64,000 bases of DNA from Platanthera guangdongensis (taxonomy: Eukaryota; Streptophyta; Magnoliopsida; Asparagales; Orchidaceae), in NCBI GenBank assembly GCA_039583875.1, contig CM077158.1, forward strand, positions 125,361,900 to 125,425,899. The letters run 5' to 3'. Position 1 is the first letter of the stretch; the number at the start of each line of letters is the position of its first letter. The position numbers and the translations under genes are program-made. The notes under the pieces are model-generated. The model saw only the letters and a list, made by a program, of their open reading frames with translations, had not been told where the DNA came from and ran no database searches. Positions 32,585 through 43,318 of the stretch are shown one piece after another.

Positions 32585-35485
32585 TGTCACGCCCCGCATT
32601 TTCTCAACGGTAAAAATCGTATCAGAGTAAGAGAAAACACGTGTCGTGATGCCACGTCATGCAGGGGATAACTGCACACGCTCAGGCAAAACTCCAGACG
32701 ATAGATTTTAAGGAAAAACGTTGATTAAATATGAAAGAAAATCAGTTAAGTTAGATGGTTGTATCCCTCGGCACAGTGGATCAGCTAGTCCACAGGTAAA
32801 ATTATATCTATACGCAGCAGAAAATACTTTGGTTCAATTAAGTTGACACCCTAAATAAGAACGAGAGTCCCCGGGTGATGAATCATGGTATGCACGACTC
32901 TAAGGTGAATATTATAGGTATAAAAGATAGAGTTTTACGCTGAGGAAAAATAGTATCTTTGTTTTAGAAAACATGTTATGCATGAAGTACATATATTAAT
33001 ACTTTTAGGGTTTAAAATATCTAACATACAACCTAGCATAAATCCTTCCCAGAAGCAAGTAACCAACCACATAAAGGCAAAATCAGCAGTTTAATTTCAT
33101 ATCCAGCATCACAAGAAGCCAACAGTGGGCGTCAACAACCTGACACGAACCCACTGGCGAGTATGTATGTCTATACAGAAAAGTAGGGAACTACCTCACA
33201 ACAAAACGGGGATCAGCTATGTCAGCAACCCTAGAGGCCACCAACAGCCCCTCCAAAGGAACTAGCCGCTGAACTGGCTACAACCTGGACCTGAGGCATT
33301 CAAGAAAGGAACACCTCAGCAAGGAAACAATCAAGAGGTAAAAAAAATAGAGCAATAAATTAATTAGCAAATAAGAAGAAGGGTTTACCAGCCCGGCAAC
33401 AAACTGCAATAAGCAAAAGAAAAGGGGATGGCAGTAAGAAAAGGATGCTGTCAAAAACACCGCAGAGCACACCAAGTGCGAGCAATAAAACCAATATGCC
33501 TTACCAAGAGAGAGACTGCAACAACATCAAGACATATTCATATACCAAAAGGAAAGAAAGCCTAAACAGGAAAGGGACTAACAGTCCTAACACGTGGGCA
33601 AGTGGCAGTGGTCAAAACATGGATCTGAATACATAACCAAAATCGGACCCAAAGAGGGCTAAGGGGTCAAACAGTGGCAGCTTTAGGGTCCCACACACAC
33701 CAACCCAAACCAGGGCAAAAGGTGGTGGCCACAGCTCTCCACATTAAACCACCCCTCCAGAGGCCACCAAAACTCCACCACCTGCCACAACCCAAGAGTC
33801 GGCATGCAGAAATTAGCCGAACACCCAAAGCCTCCCCCTAGGGAAAAAGTCACTCTAACAATCCTAAGAAACACACGAAACCAAGACAAAAACGTCGGGT
33901 CCAACCGACGCGGCCTTGCACGCATAACCCGAACCAACCCCGAGTCTACCTGACCCCAAAACAAGCGCAACACCAGTGTCGACATGATGTGTCGACACCA
34001 CGACAAGCCGGTGTCCACACAAGGTGTCGACACAACCACGGCCGGTGTCGACACCAAGTGTCGACACCACAGCAGCCGGTGTCGACACAAGGTATCGACA
34101 ATGTCGCGGCTGGTGTCGACACCAAGTGTCGACACCACTGCAGCCGGTGTCGACACCTTGTGTCGACACTGCCGCTGCTGGTGTTGACACCAAGTGTCGA
34201 CACCAAGTGTCGACACCCACCAAGTGTCGACACCACTGCGGCCGGTGTCGACACATGGTGTCGACACTGCCGCTGCTGGTGTCGACACCAAGTGTCGACA
34301 CCACTGCGGCCGGTGTCGACACATGGTGTCGATACTGCCGCTGCTGGTGTCGACACCAAGTGTCGACACCACTTCGGCCGGTGCGGACACAAGGTGTCGA
34401 CACTGCCGCTGCTGGTGTCGACACCAAGTGTCAACACCACGACTGGCCGGTGTCGACACCAAGTATCGACACCAAGACTGGCCGGTGTCGACACAACAGT
34501 GTCGACACCCCAACTGGCTACAGGAGCCCGATCCAGCAAACGACCAAAAACGAGAACGGGGATTCTCTCTCTCTCTCTCGAGTACAACCTCCATCGGCAA
34601 TGGTAACTACTCGACCTAGACCGAACCAAAATTGCCCCTAATAGACACAATCCCTCAGGAAAACTGAGATTTAACTGGAACATTCTACACTAACCACAGT
34701 ACGATCGGGAACAAACCCTAGCTTACACCTAAGATCTAAACAAGAAAGAGATAAAAATTAGCTCAAAAGAAAGACAAGGATCAGCTTTGGCAAGGATGAG
34801 GGGACATCACTTGCCTCAATACCAGGAACTCGGTCGGCGGCCTCCCCCGCTCGCGGATCTGGCCGCAGAGCAGCAAGCTGAGGAGCAGAAAGAAAGCAGA
34901 TCCCGGCAAGGGCAGTCCAGATCCACTCTCGGAATCGAATTTCGACCGCTAAATCTCCAGGAATCGGCGTCCGAAGGCTAGGGTAGGCCGGCGGTGCTCT
35001 TCCTCTCGTACAGGCGACGACTTCTTCCAAGCAGAGAAACAGGAAAAGAACAAAAGGAACCCAGCCCTAATTCTGACCCAAGACTATATATATCAGTTTT
35101 AATAACAAACAATCAACATAATAATCATTATTTATACTCAATATCAAAACAACCCGAAACCCGAAACTTCTCGGAAAAAGACGAAATTCACGCCGCAGCT
35201 AAAAACCCACGCTACGAATGCAACTACGAAGTCGAAATTAGCATTCGACGAACGAAACCCGGGATAACACCTCCCGAAGCCAAAACACAAGCATTCCCTA
35301 AGAGGCCCAACCGAGTCATCAAACGGACTCCGGCTAGCTGGGGAATCTTGCTGACAGGCTACAAACAGGCTACACAGGGAACCCTAAGAGCTAAGACCAC
35401 GCTCTACAACGGCAAAAGCCAGAAATACGCCATCGTAACGCCAGCCAAAGATCAAACAAAACACATAAAAACCGGGGGCGTTACA
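32585..35485 (-). repeat. 5' LTR of B (2901 bp)
   Basis: It matches 14376-17299 end to end. Its palindrome array (33977-34508) contains a local extra copy near 34185-34230, where CCAAGTGTCGACAC is repeated. The minus-strand TATATATAG is at about 35085-35095. Confidence 0.92.
33977..34508. repeat. Tandem array of GTGTCGACAC palindromes in B 5' LTR
   Basis: This is the homologue of 15754-16328, with a different unit count and a few broken palindromes (for example a GTGTCCACAC near 34012 and GTGTTGACAC near 34182). Confidence 0.9.
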
Positions 35486-36076
35486 CTAAGGAAGGCAAAG
35501 TTAAGCATTTTCTAGGTGGTCTACGAAGTGACATCCAGAAGTTAGACAACGCTTATCGATCCGAGAGTTATAAGGAAGTATTGGAGGCCATGTTGATGGT
35601 CGAGGATATCTACAATGCCAAGAATCGTGGCTTGTTGTTGAGGAAAGAAAATAGAAAGACTGAGGATAGTGAAAGCTCCTGGGCATCTGGCATTGTATAA
35701 AAGAAAGGAGGCAAAGAAAAATGTAGTTTTTGTGGTCATCCGGGCCACCTTATCAAGAAGTTCTTCAAAAGGTTGGGCTCTCAGAAGCAACCTCAAGTGC
35801 TTGCAATTCAAAACGCACCCAAGGGAGAGCTTACCTGCACCTTATGTAGGTGAAAGGAGCATGATGTTGCCCGCAATTGGTTAAAGGACAAGACCTACTA
35901 TCAGTGTGGATAGAAGGGACACATAAAGTCTAGTTGCCCGCAGTCCCAGCTCACATTGCATCAAGTTCATGTTCAAGCTCTGCTACCGCCGCAGCTACAG
36001 CAGTTGGATTTGGGAATGAGTAAACTGAACGTGGTGACCTAGAAAGAAGCTCAGTCTTCAACCCAAGTGATTTTAG
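35486..36076 (+). pseudogene. gag C-terminal part of D
   Basis: It continues from 14375 after removal of B. KHFLGGLRSDIQKLDNAY matches B's KRFLGGLRSDIQQLANAY. Three zinc-knuckle remnants follow (CSFCGHPGHL, CTLCR, YQCG), with in-frame TAA, TGA and TAG. At two places B shows what was lost: CGRKGH became CR then TGA, and CGQKGH became CG then TAG. Both fit C to T changes. Confidence 0.82.
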
Positions 36077-36154
36077 GTTTGATTCCAACCTATTTGCTAG
36101 TTAGTAATTATAAATTTAATGGCTGTCATAATAGTTATGTGAATAATTTTATAG
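36077..36154 (+). other. Candidate phase-1 intron at the gag-protease boundary of D (78 nt)
   Basis: The donor is TTAG then GTTTGATT and the acceptor is AATTTTATAG. Removal joins TQVILG to EFKVKNLWVWVLFDSG. In this copy the segment has no stop and a length divisible by three, so an intron is not needed to keep the frame. Its case rests on position and phase shared with B and C. Confidence 0.4.
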
Positions 36155-38345
36155 GCGAGTTTAAGGTAAAGAATCTTTGGGTGTGGGTTCTTTTCGATTC
36201 AGGTGCGGGTTCTTTTCAATTCGGGTGCTACTCATTCCTTCATGGCTAGGAATTTTGTAGAACGACATCGTTTGGTTATCGATCAAGCTGGCGATCCGCA
36301 TCATATTAAGTTTCCATCCGGTGATTTGGTGGTGTCTAATCAAGGTATCTAGAATTATCCAATTCTCTTAGGTGAATTTATAGTGTATGTTGATCTGAAG
36401 GTGCTAGATTTAGAGGACATCGATTTGATTTTGCGTATGGATTGGTTGTCCGGATATGATGCGGTAATCTAATGCAAAGTTAAGCATTTGGATTTCAGGA
36501 TGGATAGCGGCCAACCCATGAGTGTGTTTGGCTTTCTGCGTCAGGACTCTTCAATCATATATACAGTACGTGAACTGAAACTTTTAGAATCTGGTATTGA
36601 TTACCTAGTTTCTTATTTGGAAGCTGCTCTAGATTTGCAGCATGGCGAGGACATTCTTGTGGTGCAAGAGTTTTCTAATGTTTTTTCGATCAGACTTCCT
36701 AGTCTCCCTCCTATGAGAGATATCGAATTTGTTATAGACATTGAGCCTAGTACTCGTCATATTGTGAGGTGCCTTACCATATGGATCCGTGTGAGTTGGA
36801 AGAGTTGTGAACCCAGTTGGATGATTTATTGCAGTGTGGTTTTATTAGTCCTAGTTTTTCGTCTTGGGGTGCTCTAATTCTCTATGTAAAAAAAGGATGG
36901 TTTAATGATGTTGTGCATAGATTATAGAGAGCTGAATAAGATAACTATCAAGAATTGATATCCGTTACCTCGGATTGATGATTTGTTTAACCGATTGCGA
37001 GGTAGTGTTGTGTTCTCAAAGATTGACCTTCATTTATAATGCCATCAGTTAAGCATCCGCGAGTCGGACGTTCCGCAAACGGCCTTTTGTTCCCGGTATG
37101 GGTATTTTTAGTTCTTGGTGACGTCTTTTGGATTAATGAATACACCTACTTTTATGGAAATGATGAATAGAGTGTTCAAGGATTTTCTGGATCACATCAT
37201 GGTTGTATTTATAGACGATGTTCTAGTATATTCTATATGTGCCGAGGAGAATATCTTGCCTTTACTCTTGGTATTGTCCACACTGAAGGAGCACAAGTTT
37301 TATTTGAAGTTAATAAATGTGAGTTTTGGCTGACTCAAGTGTCTTTCCTGGGTCATATGTTGAGTAAAGATGGGATTTCGGTAGACCCGACAAAGATAAG
37401 TGCAGTTTTAGATTAGAAGATGCCTACAATGCCTAAGGAGATACTGAGTTTCTTAGGGTTGGCATGTTATTATAGGAGATTCATGTATGAATTTTCAGTG
37501 CTGTATGCAAACTTAACAAAACTTACGTAGAAGAGAGCAACTTTTGTTTGGAGAAATGATTGCAAGGAAGCCTTTCAGGAATTGAAGAAGAGGTTGTGTT
37601 CTGCCCCAATTTAGGCATTGCCCACAGAGGGAGTGGAGTTTGTCATTTATGTCGATGCTTCACGAGTTGGTCTCTATTTTGTTCTGATGCAAGAAAGAAA
37701 GGTGATCATGCAAGGGTCAAGATAATTGAAGGTACATGGAAGGAATTACCCTACTCATGATTTGGAATTTGCTGCGTCCATCTATACCTTGAAGTTATGG
37801 ATACATCTTTTGGAGTATCATGCAAAATCTATACAGATCATAAGAGTTTGAAGTACTTCTTCACCCAAAAGGAGCTAAATTTGTGCCAACATAGATGGAT
37901 GGAGTATGTTTCATATTATGAGGTGGATATGCTTTACCATCTGTGCAAGGAAAATGTGGTGGCTGATGCCTTGAGCAGGAAAGTCGCGCATGTATTCAAC
38001 CTCTCTATACAGTCCTTGGTGGAGAAGTTTTTATTAATGAGCTTTACTGTTAGGGATGGTAGTGTGTCATCTAACTTGGAAGTTGAAGAGCCCTCATGGA
38101 TTACACTTATGAGGTTACATCATAAGGATGATCCTGATTTGCAGCACCTCTAGAGTAGAACTAAAAGAGGAGAACTATTGGATTTTTTGATTGATGAAGT
38201 TTGTACATTGATGTATCGTGGTAGGTATTGTATCACACTATTGAGGATATTCGAGCAAGGATTTGTGATGAAGCGTATGGTTCAAGTGTTGCCTTCCATC
38301 CTGGTTCTACAAAGACGTATCTAGATCTAAGGCAGATCATTGTTT
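36155..38345 (+). pseudogene. Protease, reverse transcriptase, RNase H and integrase start of D, heavily decayed
   Basis: The protease has WVLFDSGA, immediately followed by a 22-bp tandem duplication (36185-36128+ region, units at 36185-36206 and 36207-36228) that destroys the frame at the catalytic loop. Reverse transcriptase includes LMNTPTFMEMMNRVF and [10 protein letters not shown] (37115-37240). RNase H includes [17 protein letters not shown] (about 37830) and VVADALSRK (about 37960). Integrase starts near 38250 and stops at the fold-back insertion at 38345. There are at least ten in-frame stops, mainly TAG. Confidence 0.85.
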
Positions 38346-38573
38346 AAAGGGGGCCAGCCCACTCATGTGAGTATCTTAGGTTGCCCCCAGTTAGACTATA
38401 GTCCACCGACCCCAACCAGCTCTCCACAACCGCCTACGACCTAGCCCATTTTTGGCACCCAGGACCGAACTTAATATGGCTGTTACCGGTTATTGAGGTC
38501 ACCAAGGCACTGTCATCTGGCCTTGATCTCGTGACCTCCTTTCGATGAGAAGTGATCCAGTTAAGTACCCTTA

Positions 38574-38765
38574 TGGGGACTTCCCAGGAGGCCAACCATC
38601 ACGGAACTACTCTCATCCGAGCATGCTTAACTATATAGTTCTTTTACTTCCCATCACAAATTGAACTTCAGCTGAATTGGTGTTGAGAAGTGAAAGAACT
38701 TCATAGTTAAGTGTGCTCGGGCGAGAGTTGTCATGGGATGGGTGACCTCCTGGGAAGTCCTCATA
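38574..38765. repeat. Inverted pair of 5S rRNA-like segments, unit 1
   Basis: The right arm (about 38695-38765, + strand) reads AGTTAAGTGTGCTCGGGCGA and then GGGATGGGTGACCTCCTGGG with AAGTCC. That is the second half of plant 5S rRNA, including the box A and box C promoter regions. The left arm (about 38574-38645) is its reverse complement. It is not a functional 5S gene because the first half of 5S rRNA is missing. Confidence 0.85.
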
Positions 38766-39245
38766 GGGACACTTAACTAGATCACTTGTCATCGAAAGGA
38801 GGTCATGGGATCAAGGTCGTATGACAATGCCTTGGTGACCTCAACAACTCGTTTTAGCCATATAAAGTCAGGTCCCAGGTGCTCGGAATGGGCTAGGCTA
38901 CGGGCAGTTATGGAGAGCAGGTTTGGGGCTGGTGGACTACAGTCAATCTAGGGGCAGCCCTGGATACTGACATAAGTGGGTCGGCCCCCTTTCCACAAAA
39001 ATCAATTTTTGTTGAAAGGGGGCAGGCCCACTTATGTGAGTATCCTGGGGCGCCCCCAACCGGACTGTAGTCCACCATCCCCAACCCTCTCTCCACATAA
39101 ACGCATGTGGTCAATCTCCAAAATCAGGCTGACCTCCCTTTAACTGGTTTGTGGTAGGTTGTTGAGGTCGGCAAGTCATTGCTCTTGCACGACCTTGATC
39201 CCCAACCTACTTTTGATGAAAAGTGATTAAGTTAAGCGCCCCTAC

Positions 39246-39427
39246 GGGGACTTCCTATGAGGTCACCGATCCAGGAACTACTCCAATCTGAGCACTCTTA
39301 ACTATAGAGTTCTTTCACTTCCCATCACCAATGCAGCTGAATTGATGATGGGAAGTGAAAGAACTTTATAGTTAAGCTTGCTCGGATGGGAGTAGTTTCG
39401 GGATAAGTGATCTCCTGGGAAGTCCCT
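39246..39427. repeat. Inverted pair of 5S rRNA-like segments, unit 2
   Basis: The right arm (about 39361-39427) has AGTTAAGCTTGCTCGGATGG and then GATCTCCTGGGAAGTCCC. The left arm (about 39246-39325) is the reverse complement. It is more diverged from 5S rRNA than unit 1. Confidence 0.82.
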
Positions 39428-39644
39428 GTAGGGGAGATTAACGGGATCACGTCTCATCGAAAGGAGGTCGGGGGATCAAGGGTAGGCAAGCGCAATGCCT
39501 TGCCGACCTCTACAACCCGACAAAACTAGTTAAATGGAGGTCAGCCTGGTTTGGGAGATTGACTGCACGCGGTTTTGTGGAGTGCGGGTTGGGGCTATGG
39601 TCGGCCCAGGATACTCACATGAGTGGGCTGGCCCCCTTTCAATA

Positions 39645-40077
39645 ATTGTTTGGTGGTCGGGTATGAAGAATAATATAGCTAAATTTGAGTCTGAGTACTA
39701 CACTTGCCAGCGTGTTAATGCAGATCATAGAAGACCTGTAGGTAAGTTGAAGCCTTTAGATATTCCCAGCTAGAAGTGGAAGAGTATTTCTATGGATTTC
39801 TTTACTGGTTTGTTGAGGTCTCCCCGAGGCCATGATGTTGTGTGGGTCATTATCGACAGATTAACAAAGTGTGCTCACTTTATGTCTTTTAAAATTGGAT
39901 ATTCCATGGAGAAGATAGCAGAGCTTTATTTGCATGAGGTCATTAGATTACATGGTGTACCAATGAGTATTGTATCTGATCAGGATTCTAGATATATATC
40001 CCGCTTCTATCAAATCTTGCATGGAGCTTTGGGTACAGACCTCAGATATTCTACTACTTATCATCTGCAAACAAATG
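39645..40077 (+). pseudogene. Integrase core of D
   Basis: It resumes after the fold-back element as WWSGMKNNIAKFESEYYTCQRV and contains ISMDFFTGLLRSPRGHD, IVSDQDSRYISRF and YSTTYHLQTN, parallel to B. TAG at 39771-39773 replaces a Trp that B has (IPMWKW). It breaks at 40077, where E is inserted. Confidence 0.88.
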
Positions 40078-41604
40078 TGTTAGGTATATTGGGAATTGTG
40101 TACCTGATTTGGAGAAGCCCTTTCAAATCAATGATATACACAAATTTTTATTTGATTTATGTTGAGTTTAATTGTGCAAGGAAAATAAACTAAGTCCAAA
40201 AGTGTCGAGACAATAGACTAGTGTCGACACCTTTGTAAAAGTTATGTTGATACAAGGAATAAAGCAGTGTCGACACTCAGGACTAGTGTTGAAACTCTCA
40301 TTCTAGAAATGTCAAGACTAGATGAAAGCTGTGTCGACACCCAGGACTTGGGTCAACACCAGTAGTAAGGAAACCAGCTGTGTCAACACTCGGGACTAGT
40401 TTGACACACTTTACACAAGTTGTGTCGAGACAAGAAGCTAGATGTGTTGAGACACATAGATTGGTGTGTACATCCCTATAAGCGAAGTGTCGATACCCAG
40501 GACTGGTGTCAACACAATCAAGTATGATAGTGTCTTCACCTTCACGCAGAAGCTTTCTGGACAGAATTTCTTCTAAATACAGAATTCAAAGCATGAAATT
40601 CTGACAACTTTTAGAACTTTCTGATGTTAGTGGATTAATCGGGGCAGCCGGTTACCTTTGCTAAAGCCTATATAAGGATATCAACTCAACAGAAACAAGT
40701 AGAATAATTCTCATTCTTCTCGACAAGTCTGTTAGATCAATTCTAAAGAATCTGAAGGTGGAATGAAGGCAGATCGAGGATCAACTTCTTTCTTCTCCAG
40801 CTAAGTTCAACCCTAACTTCTCCTTCAAGATGCTTTGAAAAAGCTAAGAACGGTTGTATCATTTTCTTCACAGTAAGGATTAAGGGAGAAGATTCTACAT
40901 CAAGATCTGATCAAGAAAAAGACACCAATCTCTTTCTTTCTGGGTGACATTTCAAAACACAAAATTCCTTTTGATATTATAATTTTGTAAAATCTATTTA
41001 TAGATTTGATGGTATGGGATTAATTTCTCTGAGTTATAAGACTATATTATAAAGGCTGAGGTAGGGTTGTGTGACTGAGGTAGGAGAAGGGGCAATTTCA
41101 CTTATTTGTTGGAACTGGAAGGTTCTGAGGTTGTAGGGCAAGAATTTGCCTGAGGTGTAGTAGTGATGGTGCACTCTGAGGTAGGATTCTTGGAGAGGAA
41201 TCTGAGTTGTAGGATATTAAAGATCTGAGGTAGGACATTACATTATTTGAGTTGTAGGATCCAGCTGGGCTCTAAGGTGTAGGATCTGAGGATTTGAGGA
41301 AAAGAAAGAAGAAGTTTGGCTGAATCTAGATCATTGCAAGATAGGCGAAGGGGGAAAGTGGATGTACCCATAAATTGGGGAACCACTATAAAACTTTTGT
41401 GTTGTGTTGTGCTGAATTGTGTGATGTGATCAATTATTTGTTGTGCTGTGCTGTGATTTTTATATTTAGATTTGTTCTACATTTCTTGAATTCTGTGATT
41501 GGATTAATTTACACTCTGAGTAAATTTCTGTGATTTAAAAGTAGCCATGATTTAAATTTGACCTATTCACCCCCTCTAGGTCACTCACTATCCTAAAACA
41601 AACA
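40078..41604 (+). repeat. 5' LTR of E (right end approximate)
   Basis: It starts TGTTAGGTATATTGG. It carries a GTGTCGACAC array (40200-40545), a TATA box CTATATAAGG at 40668-40677, the box GTGGATGTACCC then ACCACTATAAAA (41358-41394), and TTCACCCCCTCTAGG near the end. A decayed tRNA-iMet-type primer site (TTGTATCCGAG, about 41614-41624) follows. A run of GAGGT and TTGTAG-type motifs (41040-41290) is unexplained. Confidence 0.82.
40200..40545 (+). repeat. GTGTCGACAC palindrome array in E LTR
   Basis: About a dozen GTGTCGACAC or one-mismatch variants (GTGTCGAGAC, GTGTCAACAC, GTGTTGAGAC) are spaced 20-35 bases apart. They stop about 120 bases upstream of the TATA box. The degeneration fits the age of E. 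Confidence 0.8.
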
Positions 41605-41687
41605 CTTTATAATTTGTATCCGAGGGAGGTTATCTGAAAAGGTATACCGGCCTAGTGAGAATCCTACAGATTAACTGAGTATAAATC

Positions 41688-43313
41688 ATGGCTCAAAGAG
41701 AAAATAATTCCATCAAACTCCCAGTCTGCTCAAAAGAAAACTTTGGGATTTGGAAGGAAAGAGTTAGACTATTCATGGAGGCAGTAGATCCAAGAATATA
41801 CATCACTGTATTGGAATGACCTTTCATACCGATGAAAGTGACAATTCTTGATGCCAACATAAAAACACCTAAGACCTACATGGAGATGGATAAGGATGAG
41901 ATAATTCCGACCTCTATGAATAAGAGGGCTCAGAATATAATTGTTAGTGTTATAGATGACTCCACATTCCAAAACTTGATTCATTACAAAACATCCAAAG
42001 AAATGTGGGAATCACTTACTATATATATGGAAGGCACTGATGAGGTTAAAGATGATAGAAAATCTCTATTAAAACAGGAGTATGAAGCCTTCAGGCAAGA
42101 CAAGAAAGATACAGTGGCTGAGAGCTTTGAAAAAATCCTCAGAATTGCGAACAACCTGAGAACATATGGCAGGAGATTCACAAATTATGAACTTAATGAC
42201 AAGTTCTTGAGGTCCCTAAATAAGGAATGAGACATCAAGATTTGTGCTATTAGAGAAATGAGAAACTTAGCCAATATAGACACCCGAGCTCTATTTGGCA
42301 TGCTGCTGTCCCATGAACTATAGCTGAATCTCAGGAAGTTTGAAGAAGACTCAACATGAGCACTTTAAAGAGGAAATCCTTTGGCCCTAAAGTCTGAGAC
42401 ATCAAGGAAAGTAAGGGAGAAATCTGCTCCCTTAAAAAGACAGGATGTAGTCTCAGAATGCACAGAATCTTCCTCACCAGGAGGAGATATGACTGAAGAA
42501 GAACTGTCACTCTTCTCAAGATAACTCAAGAAGATGTTGAGGAGAAAAAGGCAAGGTAGCTGGAAGGGTTCATCTGGAGACTCTTCTTACAAGAAGACAG
42601 ATTACTCAAAGAAACCTAGGAAAAAGAAATCTAGGGACATGTATGGTTCTTCTGAAAATAAAAAAATTAAGAATAATCTTGTTTGCAATTGCTGCAAAAG
42701 GCAAGGTCATGTCATTGCTGACTGTCCATTAAAAATAAAGTAGAAAACGTCTAAAAATTGGAAGACTGGACAGCACAAGAAGGTTGACAAAAGCCTCTTA
42801 TCTAAGAAGCAGTCCACTCATTCAGATAGTGAAACAGATTCATCTGAACCAGAAGAGGAGGACACTCTTTTGGGTTTAATGGATATTGACGAGGCCAGCA
42901 ATAGAAGGAGAACCACAATGTCATCCAATGATAATGAAGACTGTACAGATCAAGGGCTGATGACCCTTGCAGAAGAAGAACGGGATTGCTCAAATTCTGC
43001 CAAGGTAAAATCTCTTACTACTAGTTTTGCCATAGGCTCTTGATCAGCATCAGAAAATGAATCATGCTCACACTCTTCCAATAATAGTGAACATGGTTCA
43101 GATTCAAAAGCTAATTTCAACACACTCATCAATACATATGGGAAGTTGTTGAAAGCTTTGATTACAAGCAAAGAGCTAGTTAAGGAACAAGATAAAGAAT
43201 TAGAGTCTATGAGAGCAATACCTCTTCAGTTGGAGAGGGCTAACATTAAGTTGGACCTTCAAAAACTGAAGCTCATAGACTTAACCAATAAAATAGATAG
43301 TCAGATTGAGACT
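41688..43313 (+). pseudogene. gag of E, first part
   Basis: ATG 41688 starts MAQRENNSIKLPVCSKENF, then FGIWKERVRLFMEAVDP and SKEMWESLTIYMEG, the copia Gag (UBN2-type) pattern. A zinc knuckle CNCCKRQGHVIADC lies near 42690. TGA at 41817 and 42228 and TAG near 42321 break it, with more beyond. The acidic and Ser-rich coiled region after the knuckle (42780-43310) continues past F at 50800. Confidence 0.8.
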
Positions 43314-43318
43314 ATTAT

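Larger units (their letters stand above)
14376..35485 (-). mobile_element. B: Tekay-like Ty3/gypsy retrotransposon with C nested inside
   Basis: It has two 2.9 kb LTRs (14376-17299 and 32585-35485), a tRNA-iMet-type primer site beside the right LTR, and gag, protease, reverse transcriptase, RNase H and integrase in gypsy order on the minus strand. A chromodomain-like C-terminus ends pol. The flanking duplication is CTAAG. The RNase H gene is split by C. The LTRs differ by a few percent by eye, more in the outermost 250 bases. Stop codons and frameshifts in gag and pol show it is inactive. Confidence 0.95.
38346..39644. mobile_element. Fold-back element: two tandem palindromes with 5S rRNA-derived arms
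   Basis: This stretch interrupts the D integrase and is flanked by ATTGTTT on both sides. Its ends are inverted: AAAGGGGGCCAGCCCACTCA on the left and TGAGTGGGCTGGCCCCCTTT on the right. It consists of two units, 38346-38993 and 39015-39639, each a long inverted repeat with arms near 300 bp and a small centre. Between them lies a short A/T palindrome (38994-39014). It has no ORF of substance. The seven-base duplication and the ends do not fit a DNA transposon superfamily that I can name with confidence. Confidence 0.85.
13676..40077 (+). mobile_element. D: old Ty3/gypsy element, the host of the nest (interrupted)
   Basis: Its pieces lie at 13676-14375 (leader and start of gag), 35486-38345 (rest of gag, protease, reverse transcriptase, RNase H, integrase start) and 39645-40077 (integrase core). 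Each join is in register once the intervening insertion is removed. B is flanked by CTAAG (14371-14375 and 35486-35490), and the fold-back element by ATTGTTT (38339-38345 and 39645-39651). The proteins are closest to those of B, so D and B belong to one Tekay-like family, D being much older. Its 3' end lies beyond E, outside the window. Confidence 0.85.

Noticed and set aside
38695..38765. A functional 5S rRNA gene
   Set aside because: Only about the second half of 5S rRNA is present, in inverted pairs within a mobile palindrome and with substitutions. It is a derived segment.
38346..39644. A Cassandra-type (5S-bearing, terminal-repeat in miniature) retrotransposon
   Set aside because: Cassandra carries 5S sequence in direct LTRs with primer and purine sites between them. 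Here the copies are inverted and no LTR, primer site or purine tract is seen.
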